Positions 7,354 to 14,098 of a DNA stretch of 17,738 nt are shown piece after piece (position 1 is the first letter of the stretch; each line of letters opens with the position of its first letter). The notes under the pieces were generated by a model. The model was not told the origin of the DNA, did not search any database, and saw only the letters and a list, made by a program, of their open reading frames with translations. The DNA is from Chromatiaceae bacterium. GTDB taxonomy: Bacteria > Pseudomonadota > Gammaproteobacteria > Chromatiales > Chromatiaceae. Made by a program: the position numbers and the translations under genes. Location: contig JAFGTZ010000381.1 of NCBI GenBank assembly GCA_016938795.1, forward strand, positions 1-17,738. Direction: 5' to 3'.

Positions 7354-7478
7354 GAAAAATCCACCAATACATCGAATCATTGCGCTTTTAGTAACCGATA
7401 CCGACGTCTAGTATCTTTCATCAAGCAAAGGCACTCGACTTCAACCACTGAGGTCACATTCATCGGGAGAAGGGTCCA

Positions 7479-7970
7479 ATGTCAGCATCCATTCATTCCA
7501 GCATTCTGACGGTCTGTTCCATCGCCATGCTTCAGGCCAGCCTGAGCGCTCTGGCCGATCCCCTCAGTCTCGGTAACGATGCACTCGATGGCGTGACAGC
7601 CGGAAACATCGCAACGGTCAATGCCAATGCTTTGGCCAGCGCTGGCACCTTCGCCACCATTTCCACCAACACCGTGGCGCGCGTGACCCAGACAAACCCC
7701 GAGCAAACCGCACTCAGCGGCTATTCGGGGGTTGCCGGCGGCGAGGCCATGGGGCTTGCCGTCGGGGCCTCACCAAGTCTGGCGACGACGGTCGATCCCG
7801 AGGTCTCCGTTTCCGGATTCAACGTACATACCTTTTCGATCAATGTGCAGCAAACCGGAACCATTGGATCGGTGAGCGGGGCCTCGGTGATGCAATTTGG
7901 AAGTTATCTCACGCCTCTTCCAATCAATACCGCCGTGATTCCAATCAATAGCCCGTCACCCAGCATGTGA
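7479..7970 (+). CDS. Small exported protein 1 with double-glycine-like leader motif (163 aa)
   Basis: This is an exported protein of unknown family. A Sec signal occupies residues 1-26 (cleavage at SALA-DP). Directly after it comes DPLSLGNDALDGVTAG (27-42), which has Leu at -12, Leu at -7, Val at -4 and AG at -2/-1, the register of a C39-processed leader. If cut there, the product is about 121 residues, rich in Ala, Ser, Thr, Asn, Val and Gly and free of cysteine. It has a beta-prone middle (about 107-140) and a Pro/Ser-rich end. It lacks the GVNxAAG-type repeats of FapB/FapC. The ATG has GGGAGA 8 bp upstream. It is first in a cluster with two smaller proteins carrying the same motif; an inverted repeat follows its stop. 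A role as secreted structural or minor fibre subunit is inference. Confidence 0.82.
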   Translation: MSASIHSSILTVCSIAMLQASLSALADPLSLGNDALDGVTAGNIATVNANALASAGTFATISTNTVARVTQTNPEQTALSGYSGVAGGEAMGLAVGASPSLATTVDPEVSVSGFNVHTFSINVQQTGTIGSVSGASVMQFGSYLTPLPINTAVIPINSPSPSM

Positions 7971-7977
7971 AACCGAA

Positions 7978-8007
7978 TTTCATCTCCGGCCCAGGCCGGA
8001 GATGGAA
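7978..8007 (+). other. Strong intercistronic hairpin between small proteins 1 and 2
   Basis: CATCTCCGGC (7981-7990) and GCCGGAGATG (7995-8004) form a perfect 10-bp stem with a CCAG loop, extendable by a T-G and two T-A pairs. It starts 8 nt after the stop codon of small protein 1. An A-tract rather than a T-tract follows, so it is more likely a 3'-end stabiliser or processing site than a terminator. It could make protein 1 mRNA more abundant than the distal messages. Confidence 0.6.
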
Positions 8008-8078
8008 AAACCGCGCGTCCACCCAAGGAAACGCGGCCTGACCAGAGGGAAACCCCTCGTTCAACTGGAGCCTACATC

Positions 8079-8375
8079 ATGAAAACGACACTGCATTACT
8101 TGCTTATGGCTGGTGTTCTGGCAGGCGCGGTCGGCAGCGTCTCGGCCGCCGAACCCCTGGCGCTGAACGCCGAGCAGCTCGATGGCGTGACCGCCGCCGG
8201 GCTGGCGAACGCCACCGCGCTTGCCGACGCGCTCGGCATTCTCAATGCCGCTCAGCTCACCTATACCAACGCGGTGGTCTTTGTCAGCCCCGAACTCTCG
8301 ATGGAAACCCAGGGCGGTCAATTGACCTACACCTTCTCTTGGGCGCAAGCGGCTTCCGAATCGGGCGCACAGTAA
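8079..8375 (+). CDS. Small exported protein 2 with double-glycine-like leader motif (98 aa)
   Basis: This is an unrecognised exported protein. The Sec signal (residues 1-23, cleavage near SVSA-AEP) is followed at once by EPLALNAEQLDGVTAAG (25-41). It aligns without gaps to the motifs of its neighbours: Leu29 at -12, Leu34 at -7, Val37 at -4 and AA at -2/-1, with Gly41 next. The remaining 57 or so residues contain an Ala/Leu/Asn-rich segment and a beta-prone end (LTYTNAVVFV, QLTYTFSWA), with no cysteine. GGAG sits 8 bp before the ATG. It is the shortest of the three and could be a mature minor subunit, a nucleator or a chaperone-like partner, as the small FapA is in Pseudomonas; that comparison is by size and context only. 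Confidence 0.82.
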   Translation: MKTTLHYLLMAGVLAGAVGSVSAAEPLALNAEQLDGVTAAGLANATALADALGILNAAQLTYTNAVVFVSPELSMETQGGQLTYTFSWAQAASESGAQ

Positions 8376-8409
8376 GGCTTATTCCCACTCTGGAACAGGA
8401 GCATATCCG

Positions 8410-8817
8410 ATGAAATCCATGACCTCTCTTGTTGCTGGCGCCAGCCTCTTGGTTCTGACCGCAGGCGCCCAAGCCGCCGAACCCGTTGCACTCAGCGACG
8501 CCGACATGGATGGCGTCTCGGCGGGCGCGCTGGTTCTGCTCAACAGCATCGCGCTGGCCTATGCCGACGGCATGGGCGGCGGCAACCTGCTGTCGCAAAG
8601 CAGCGTGGTCACACAGACCATCTCCGATCCGACCGGCACCCTGACCGCACCCGAGGCGGTGGCCTCAAACGGCGATGAGCCCGTGGTTCTGATCCCGACC
8701 TCGATTGCCACGGCGGGCACCACCGTGATTGGCGCCTCGGTCGGCAACCCCCTGGCTGGCGTGGTCGCACCGGCCATGGCGATCGGCGGTTCGAGTTCGA
8801 CGGCGGAGCTGTTCTGA
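8410..8817 (+). CDS. Small exported protein 3 with double-glycine-like leader motif (135 aa)
   Basis: This is an unrecognised exported protein. The Sec signal (1-22, cleavage at AQA-AEP) precedes EPVALSDADMDGVSAG (24-39), with Leu28 at -12, Met33 at -7, Val36 at -4 and AG at -2/-1. The signal and motif closely resemble those of protein 2, so the two are probably paralogues that diverged beyond the leader. The mature part is Ala/Gly/Ser/Thr/Val-rich and almost without charged or aromatic residues. It contains GMGGGN (55-60) and a long stretch of small residues up to the end (AMAIGGSSSTAELF), and has no cysteine. Such low complexity fits a secreted, surface or aggregating protein. AGGAG lies 8 bp before the ATG. 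An intrinsic terminator follows 27 bp after the stop, so this is the last gene of the small-protein unit. Confidence 0.82.
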   Translation: MKSMTSLVAGASLLVLTAGAQAAEPVALSDADMDGVSAGALVLLNSIALAYADGMGGGNLLSQSSVVTQTISDPTGTLTAPEAVASNGDEPVVLIPTSIATAGTTVIGASVGNPLAGVVAPAMAIGGSSSTAELF

Positions 8818-8844
8818 GCAGTCGCCTGATGCTCGGATGAATGG

Positions 8845-8874
8845 AGACGGGAACCTTGGGTTCCCGTCTTTTTT
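8845..8874 (+). terminator. Intrinsic terminator after the small-protein cluster
   Basis: AGACGGGAAC (8845-8854) pairs perfectly with GTTCCCGTCT (8860-8869) around a 5-nt loop, and six T residues (8869-8874) complete the signal. It separates the small proteins from the outer-membrane protein gene, which therefore needs read-through or its own promoter. Confidence 0.9.
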
Positions 8875-9008
8875 GGGTTCAAGCACGATTCCCTGATCGG
8901 ATTTTTCCCGATACCCGGGCGCTTGAGGAAAAGGCCAGACTCTCGTCCGATCCATGATGGGATTCGGCCCGACCTTTCTCTAAGCCAGCACCCTGGGGGA
9001 ACCTCTTT

Positions 9009-10292
9009 GTGAGCAGCCGATTCGATGAGCACAACAGCTCAGGCGCGAAGCATCCAGTCGTCACACGGCGACTGTCCGCCTGGATTGTCCTCTGCATGGC
9101 CGGCGGCGCACTCTGGACGCCCGTTCTGGCGGCCAAAAGCCTGGGCGACTCGGAAGATCATGAGGCGCTCTTGCGCGAGCAGGAAGTACGCATCGCCGAG
9201 CGCGAGCAGCTCATCTCCACGCTGGTTGCACGCATTGAACGCCTCGAACGCCAGGTGGTGGCGCTCAACGCACGCACCGCGACGCCCTCGCCTCTCGATG
9301 AGGCCGCGCTGGAGCGCGTTAGCGCAGGCCAGTCGGGCCGAGCCTCCGCAACAGCCTCGCCATCAGGCGCAACAGCGCGCGACACCAGCCGCGCCACCTC
9401 GGCCACGCCATCTCGGCCAGCGGCGAGCGGACCCGGTCAGTTCGCGGTCGATCCAGAGGCCGCCGAGCGCGCCTTGGAGCGCACCCTGGTGCAAAGCGGC
9501 GCGCTCCTGCTGCCTTGGCGCAAGGCGGAAATCGATCTCTCCTACAGCTACCAGCGCCGCGAGAGCACCAGCCCTCTGCTGGTGCGTCTGGGCGATGATC
9601 TGGTGTTGGCAAACCAGCACCGGGAGCGCAATCTCTCGACCGTGCGGGCCGATCTGCGCATCGGCCTGCCGAATGAATGGCAGCTTGAATTTGGGTTGCC
9701 CTATAGCCTGGCCGAAGAGGATCGGCTCGCCGATCTGGGCGCGAACGGTCGTGTCTTCGACAAGGCCGAAGGACGCGGTCTTGGCGACTTCAGCATCGCC
9801 CTGGCGCGTACCCTGTCGCGCGAACGCGGCTGGCGCCCCGATCTCATCGCGCGTCTGACCTATGACAGCGGCAGTGGCGGCAACACGGGGGCGCTTGCGC
9901 TCAACGACGGCATCGAGCAATTCAGTGCCGAACTGGTGGCGCTCAAGCGCCAGGATCCGCTCGCCTTTGTGCTGAGCGGCTTTTACCAGATCAGTGGCGA
10001 AGAGAACGGCATCGCCCCGGGCGATCAGTGGGGCCTGAGCGCCAGCACGCTTCTTGCCGCCAGCCCGGATACCTCGCTGCGTTTTGGTATCAGCCACAGC
10101 GTCAGACGCGCGCTTGAACTCGACGGTCAATCCATTGCCGGCTCGGATGAGGTGATCGGGCTGCTCAACATCGGGCTCTCGGCCATCCTGGCCCCTGGTA
10201 TCATGCTGAATCTGACCGCCGGTCTGGGTCTCAGCGACGATGCCCCGGACTATTACGTCCAGCTCTCGCTGCCGATCCGCTTCGACTGGTAG
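9009..10292 (+). CDS. Outer-membrane beta-barrel protein with N-terminal coiled coil, FapF-like (427 aa)
   Basis: A Sec signal with an extended n-region (cleavage near VLA-AK, about 41) leads to a heptad-rich coiled coil (about 50-87), an Ala/Ser/Thr-rich linker (about 89-145), the segment AERALERTLVQSGALLLPW (152-170), and then amphipathic beta strands to the end, closing with YVQLSLPIRFDW. This order matches FapF, the trimeric outer-membrane channel of the Fap pathway, where the coiled coil gates the barrel; size also agrees. Notably LDEAALERVSAG (96-107) in the linker repeats the L-x4-L-x2-V-[ST]-A-G spacing of the three small exported proteins, so the C39 enzyme may act here too. The GTG start has GGGGGA 8 bp upstream. 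The preceding terminator implies separate or reduced expression; no strong promoter is visible in 8875-9008. The barrel is confident, the FapF identity moderate. Confidence 0.75.
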   Translation: MSSRFDEHNSSGAKHPVVTRRLSAWIVLCMAGGALWTPVLAAKSLGDSEDHEALLREQEVRIAEREQLISTLVARIERLERQVVALNARTATPSPLDEAALERVSAGQSGRASATASPSGATARDTSRATSATPSRPAASGPGQFAVDPEAAERALERTLVQSGALLLPWRKAEIDLSYSYQRRESTSPLLVRLGDDLVLANQHRERNLSTVRADLRIGLPNEWQLEFGLPYSLAEEDRLADLGANGRVFDKAEGRGLGDFSIALARTLSRERGWRPDLIARLTYDSGSGGNTGALALNDGIEQFSAELVALKRQDPLAFVLSGFYQISGEENGIAPGDQWGLSASTLLAASPDTSLRFGISHSVRRALELDGQSIAGSDEVIGLLNIGLSAILAPGIMLNLTAGLGLSDDAPDYYVQLSLPIRFDW

Positions 10293-10322
10293 CCTTCGCC
10301 AGCCACCACCGCTTGATCACAG

Positions 10323-11033
10323 ATGACCTTTTGTTTCGACCCCATCGGGTTTATCCGCTCGCCCTATAGCGACAAATTCGGCATCCCGCGTCAGCCCGGC
10401 CTGGTGGATGCCGCCGAGGCGCGCCTGCACCTGCTGCCCGCTTTTGCGCGCGAGGAATGTTTTAAAGGGTTGGAAGGCTTTTCGCATCTCTGGCTGCTGT
10501 TCGTCTTCCATGACGACTGTCTGGAGGCCGGCTGGAAACCCACGGTGCGCCCGCCCCGGCTCGGCGGGCGCGAATCGGTGGGGGTCTTCGCCAGCCGCGC
10601 GCCCTATCGGCCCAATCCCATCGGGCTCTCGGCGGTGGAACATCTGGGGCTCGCGCGCACGGGCGGCGAGCTGGTGTTGCGTCTGCGCGGCGCGGATCTG
10701 CTCGATGGCACCCCGGTGCTCGATGTGAAACCCTATGTGCCCTATGCCGATGCCCTGCCCGAAGCACGTCAGGGCTTTGCGCTTGGTCCCCAGCCGCCGG
10801 CCTGGCCGGTGCGCTTCTCGGCTCAGGCCGAGCGCGATCTCGGCGTGGCCGATCCGCACGGCGCGCGAGCGCTGCGGCGGCTCATCGAGCAGGTGCTGGC
10901 TCAGGATCCGCGCCCCGGCTACATGGAGCGCTACCCCGAGCGGCGCGACTTTGGTGTGCGCCTCTTTGACTGCGATGTGCGCTGGCGCATCACGGAAGAC
11001 GGTGTCGAGGTGGTCTCGATCGAGCCCGGCTAA
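10323..11033 (+). CDS. trmO: tRNA (N6-threonylcarbamoyladenosine(37)-N6)-methyltransferase TrmO (236 aa)
   Basis: TrmO (TsaA/YaeB) uses S-adenosylmethionine to methylate t6A37 of certain threonine tRNAs to m6t6A, tuning decoding in the cytoplasm. The family hallmarks are all present: the N-terminal PIGFIRSPYSDKFGIPRQPG, the segment FSHLWLLFVFH, the strongly conserved SRAPYRPNPIGLSAV, and LDGTPVLDVKPYVPYADALP. The C-terminal extension ends in a short sheet-forming segment, and the length equals that of the E. coli protein. The ATG at 10323 lies 30 bp after the outer-membrane gene and shows no clear Shine-Dalgarno, so expression may depend on read-through. It is a housekeeping gene with no evident link to the export cassette. 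Its stop lies 8 bp from that of the convergent kinase gene. Confidence 0.95.
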   Translation: MTFCFDPIGFIRSPYSDKFGIPRQPGLVDAAEARLHLLPAFAREECFKGLEGFSHLWLLFVFHDDCLEAGWKPTVRPPRLGGRESVGVFASRAPYRPNPIGLSAVEHLGLARTGGELVLRLRGADLLDGTPVLDVKPYVPYADALPEARQGFALGPQPPAWPVRFSAQAERDLGVADPHGARALRRLIEQVLAQDPRPGYMERYPERRDFGVRLFDCDVRWRITEDGVEVVSIEPG

Positions 11034-11041
11034 GCCTGCCG

Positions 11042-13960
11042 TCAGGACGACAGCTCGGTCTTGAGCATCCGTTCGATCAGGCCCGCCTCATGGCTGATCA
11101 GCGCCAGCAGCGCCTGGCAATCGTCGGCGTGGCAGGCCAGGGCCGACTGCTCAAGCCGCTTGGCCAGATCGCTTAGATGGGGGGCGCCCATGGTGGCCGC
11201 CAGCCCCTTGAGGCCATGCGCCTCGCGGCGCGCCATTTCGAAAGACTCAGCCTCGCAGGCGTCAACCAAAGCCGCAACACGCACCGGCAGCGAGGCGCGA
11301 AATTTCTCCAAAATGTCGGCCACCGCCTCCTCGTCGCCGGGCAGACGCTCGCGCAGCGCCCCGGGATCGAAATGCGCCAGCGAGCATTCATCCTCGCGCC
11401 CGAGCGCTGATGATGCGGCGTGCTGACCGCCCTCCAGCCAGCACCCCAGGGCGGCATCCAGGGCGCTCAGGCTCAGGGGCTTAGTGAGATAGTCATCCAT
11501 GCCCGCCTCCAGACAACGCTCGCGGTCGCCGCTCAGCGCATGGGCGGTCATGGCAAGAATGGGGATGGCCGGATCGCGCACCCCAGAGTCGCGGGCGCGG
11601 ATGTGCCGCGTGGCCTCGAAACCGTCCATCACTGGCATCTGCACATCCATGAGCACCAGCGAAAAGTCGCCCTCGCGCAGCGCCGCCAGCGCCTCCTCGC
11701 CATGAGTGGCCAGTCGCGCCGGCCAGCCCAGACGTTTCAACATGCCGAGCGCGACCTGTTGATTGATGGCGTTATCCTCGACCAGCAGAATGGGGGCACT
11801 GGCGGCGCGTCGCGCTGCGGGGTCTGGCCCGTCGCCATCCCGAACCCCAGATGATTCGGCAGCGGAGGGGACACCGCCTTGCTGCTCGACCACCTCAAGG
11901 CAGAGGGTGAACCAAAACTCCGAGCCCTCGCCCGGACGGCTGCGCACCCCGATCTCGCCCCCCATGAGTTCAACAAGCTGGCGTGAGATGGCAAGCCCCA
12001 GACCGCTGCCGCCATAACGGCGGGTCATCGAGGTATCGGCCTGATAGAACTTCTCGAAGAGCCGCGCCTGCTGCTCCTCGGTAATGCCGATGCCGGTATC
12101 GCGCACCCGGTATTGCAGATGCGCACATCCGGGCTCGTAGCCCAGCACTTCAACGCGCACCTCAATCCGCCCCCGTTCGGTGAACTTGAAGGCATTGCCC
12201 AGCAGATTGATGAGGATCTGGCGCAAGCGCCCAGGATCGCCGCGCATCTGCTTGGGCACCCCAGGATCGGCAGCGCAGACGAACTCCAGCCCCTTGTCAT
12301 CAGCGCGCAGGGCAAAGGCTGCGGCCAGATCGGCCAGCAGGCTGTCGAGATTGAACACCACCCGCTCTAGCTCTAACCGCCCAGCCTCGATCTTGGAGAA
12401 GTCGAGAATATCGTCAATCAGACCCAGCAGCGCCTCGCCGCTGGTGCGGATCAACCCGGCATACTGACGCTGTTCGTCCGTCAGCTCGGTTTCGAGCAGC
12501 AGCGAGGTCATGCCGATGACCCCATTCATGGGGGTGCGGATCTCATGACTGATGTTAGCGAGAAACTCGCTCTTGGCACGATTGGCGCTATCGGCCTGAG
12601 CCGCGAGCGCCTCGGCGCGTCCGATGGCCTCGGCAAGCGCGCTATTCTGCTCGCGCAACAGCATCTCGGTGCGCTTGAGCGAGGTGATGTCCTGATGGGT
12701 GCCGGACATGAGCAGCGGATGCGGCGGATGCTCATCGGACCACTCGCAGACCCGTCCGCGATCAAGCACCCAGACCCAGTGCCCCTGGCGATGGCGCATG
12801 CGCAGTTCGCACTCCACAGCATCGCTCTCGCCGCGCAGATGCGCATCGATCAAGGCCATGGCGCGCGCCAGATCCTCCGGATGGGTGAGCGCACGCCAGG
12901 TCTCGATGGAGTGAGGCGCCAGTTCATCGAGCCGATAGCCGAGCATGGCCGCCCAGTGGTCGTTGTAGATCACCTGACCGCTTTGCAGCCACCATTCCCA
13001 GGTTCCAGCCCGCGTGCCATCGAGAATATTGGCCAGACGCTGGCGCTCGCAGCGCAGCGCCCGCTCGGTTTCGTGCAGCCGCTCATGGCTGCGCCGATAG
13101 CGAATCACCACCCAGCGCGCAAAGAGCGCTGTCACCACCAGCACGGTCAGGGCGACCGCGATCCGCAGGCTTGGCGAGCGCGTTTCCACCCAGACCGAGT
13201 TGGGTGCTAACCAGAGCCCCGCAGTGAGCAGCGCCAGCACCAGGCCAAGCGCGAGCCACCAGGACCAAAGGGGGGCAGCCCGCGCACGCTTCAGACTGAA
13301 ACGAGGTTCGAGAATGCGCACCAGGGCCAGGGCGCCAAGCAACAGGGCCAGGGTGAGCGCCAGCGGCAGCGCAGCCAGCGCCACAACCTCCCAGCGCCAG
13401 TTCTGGGCATCCACATCAACCCCCAGCACCGCCAACACGCGCCCGCTACCAGGCTCCCGAATTGGTGCAAGGGCGCTGACCCAAAGGCCCCATTGATCGG
13501 CCAGAGGCCCCTCGACCAGGGCGGACGCGCCCTCGAAGAGGCTCAGGAGTTCGGGTGAGGCCTCGTCATAGGGTGTACCGGGCATCGAGGGAGGCGAGTC
13601 CTCCAGCGCATCGTTTTGCGCCTCGATCAGGAAATGCACGCCATCCTCGCCATGGCGTCCCATGAGATAGAGATAGCGCGCGCCCTGAACCTGGCGCAGC
13701 CGCTCCAAGCGCGCGGCGAAATCCTGAAACCAGGGCTGGGCGTAATCGCCCGGCTGTCCCGACAGCCGGGCGACCTCCTCGGGTGTCAGCAGTTGCGCGA
13801 TCAGCTCGGCCTGATGCGCCCACTCGGCGCGCAGCACGCCATCGGCCTCGCGCAAAATCCAGACCGAGAGCACCATCACCAGCGCCATGATCACCGACAC
13901 CAGCAAGGGCGCGATTCTTAAACCCGCTTGACTCTGCCTCTGCGACTGGCTTGCGGTCAT
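11042..13960 (-). CDS. Hybrid sensor histidine kinase: TM-PAS-HisKA-HATPase-REC-HPt (972 aa)
   Basis: This is an unorthodox phosphorelay kinase of the BarA/EvgS type. In order: TM1 (about 14-35), a periplasmic sensor domain (36-190), three further hydrophobic segments (192-214, 231-252, 264-286), a PAS domain (about 305-430), HisKA with His472 in NISHEIRTPMNGVIG, and a HATPase with N-box NLLGNAFKF, G1 DTGIG and G2 GGSGLGLA. A receiver with LVEDN (726) and phospho-acceptor Asp772 in LMDVQMPVMDG follows, then HPt with His915 in REAHGLKGLAATMG. Every phosphotransfer residue is intact. I prefer the ATG at 13960 (MTASQSQ) to a TTG nine codons earlier; the ribosome site is weak for both. No response regulator with an output domain is adjacent, so the final target is elsewhere. 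It lies 138 bp downstream of a second hybrid kinase in the same orientation. Confidence 0.93.
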   Translation of the reverse strand: MTASQSQRQSQAGLRIAPLLVSVIMALVMVLSVWILREADGVLRAEWAHQAELIAQLLTPEEVARLSGQPGDYAQPWFQDFAARLERLRQVQGARYLYLMGRHGEDGVHFLIEAQNDALEDSPPSMPGTPYDEASPELLSLFEGASALVEGPLADQWGLWVSALAPIREPGSGRVLAVLGVDVDAQNWRWEVVALAALPLALTLALLLGALALVRILEPRFSLKRARAAPLWSWWLALGLVLALLTAGLWLAPNSVWVETRSPSLRIAVALTVLVVTALFARWVVIRYRRSHERLHETERALRCERQRLANILDGTRAGTWEWWLQSGQVIYNDHWAAMLGYRLDELAPHSIETWRALTHPEDLARAMALIDAHLRGESDAVECELRMRHRQGHWVWVLDRGRVCEWSDEHPPHPLLMSGTHQDITSLKRTEMLLREQNSALAEAIGRAEALAAQADSANRAKSEFLANISHEIRTPMNGVIGMTSLLLETELTDEQRQYAGLIRTSGEALLGLIDDILDFSKIEAGRLELERVVFNLDSLLADLAAAFALRADDKGLEFVCAADPGVPKQMRGDPGRLRQILINLLGNAFKFTERGRIEVRVEVLGYEPGCAHLQYRVRDTGIGITEEQQARLFEKFYQADTSMTRRYGGSGLGLAISRQLVELMGGEIGVRSRPGEGSEFWFTLCLEVVEQQGGVPSAAESSGVRDGDGPDPAARRAASAPILLVEDNAINQQVALGMLKRLGWPARLATHGEEALAALREGDFSLVLMDVQMPVMDGFEATRHIRARDSGVRDPAIPILAMTAHALSGDRERCLEAGMDDYLTKPLSLSALDAALGCWLEGGQHAASSALGREDECSLAHFDPGALRERLPGDEEAVADILEKFRASLPVRVAALVDACEAESFEMARREAHGLKGLAATMGAPHLSDLAKRLEQSALACHADDCQALLALISHEAGLIERMLKTELSS

Positions 13961-14098
13961 CGTCGGGGGACATCCTCGGCTTGGCAAAAGAGCGCATCAT
14001 AAAACCAAAGCCGCGCAAGGCAAACCACGGGGCATGGCCGTCTGATGAGGACCGAGCGGTGGCGCTGTTCAGTCAGTTGCCTGACGGGACGGACTGTC

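Larger units (their letters stand above)
7062..7478. other. 417-bp non-coding region upstream of the small exported proteins
   Basis: This gap is visibly more AT-rich than its surroundings, especially from about 7210 onward. It holds a short hairpin after the peptidase gene (7121-7140), a perfect palindrome at 7261-7272, a promoter overlapped by a LysR-box-like dyad (7324-7353), and a leader of about 120 nt ending in the ribosome site GGGAGA before the ATG at 7479. The short plus-strand reading frame through 7130-7348 has no recognisable protein character and spans the promoter, so I treat it as non-coding. Confidence 0.65.

Noticed and set aside
7394..7401. Sigma28-like -10 (ACCGATAC) before small protein 1
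   Set aside because: No TAAA-type -35 at the required spacing.
7479..8817. Class II bacteriocins exported by a dedicated C39-ABC transporter
   Set aside because: The proteins have full Sec signals before the leader-like motif, and the C39 domain is free-standing with its own signal and no ABC exporter or immunity gene nearby.
8923..8951. Promoter for the outer-membrane protein (TTGAGG, 17 bp, TCCGAT)
   Set aside because: The -10 matches only three positions in a GC-rich context; not strong enough to list as a feature.
13961..13987. TTG start nine codons upstream for the first hybrid kinase
   Set aside because: TTG is rare and shows no ribosome site; MTASQSQ at 13960 places the first membrane segment at a normal distance.
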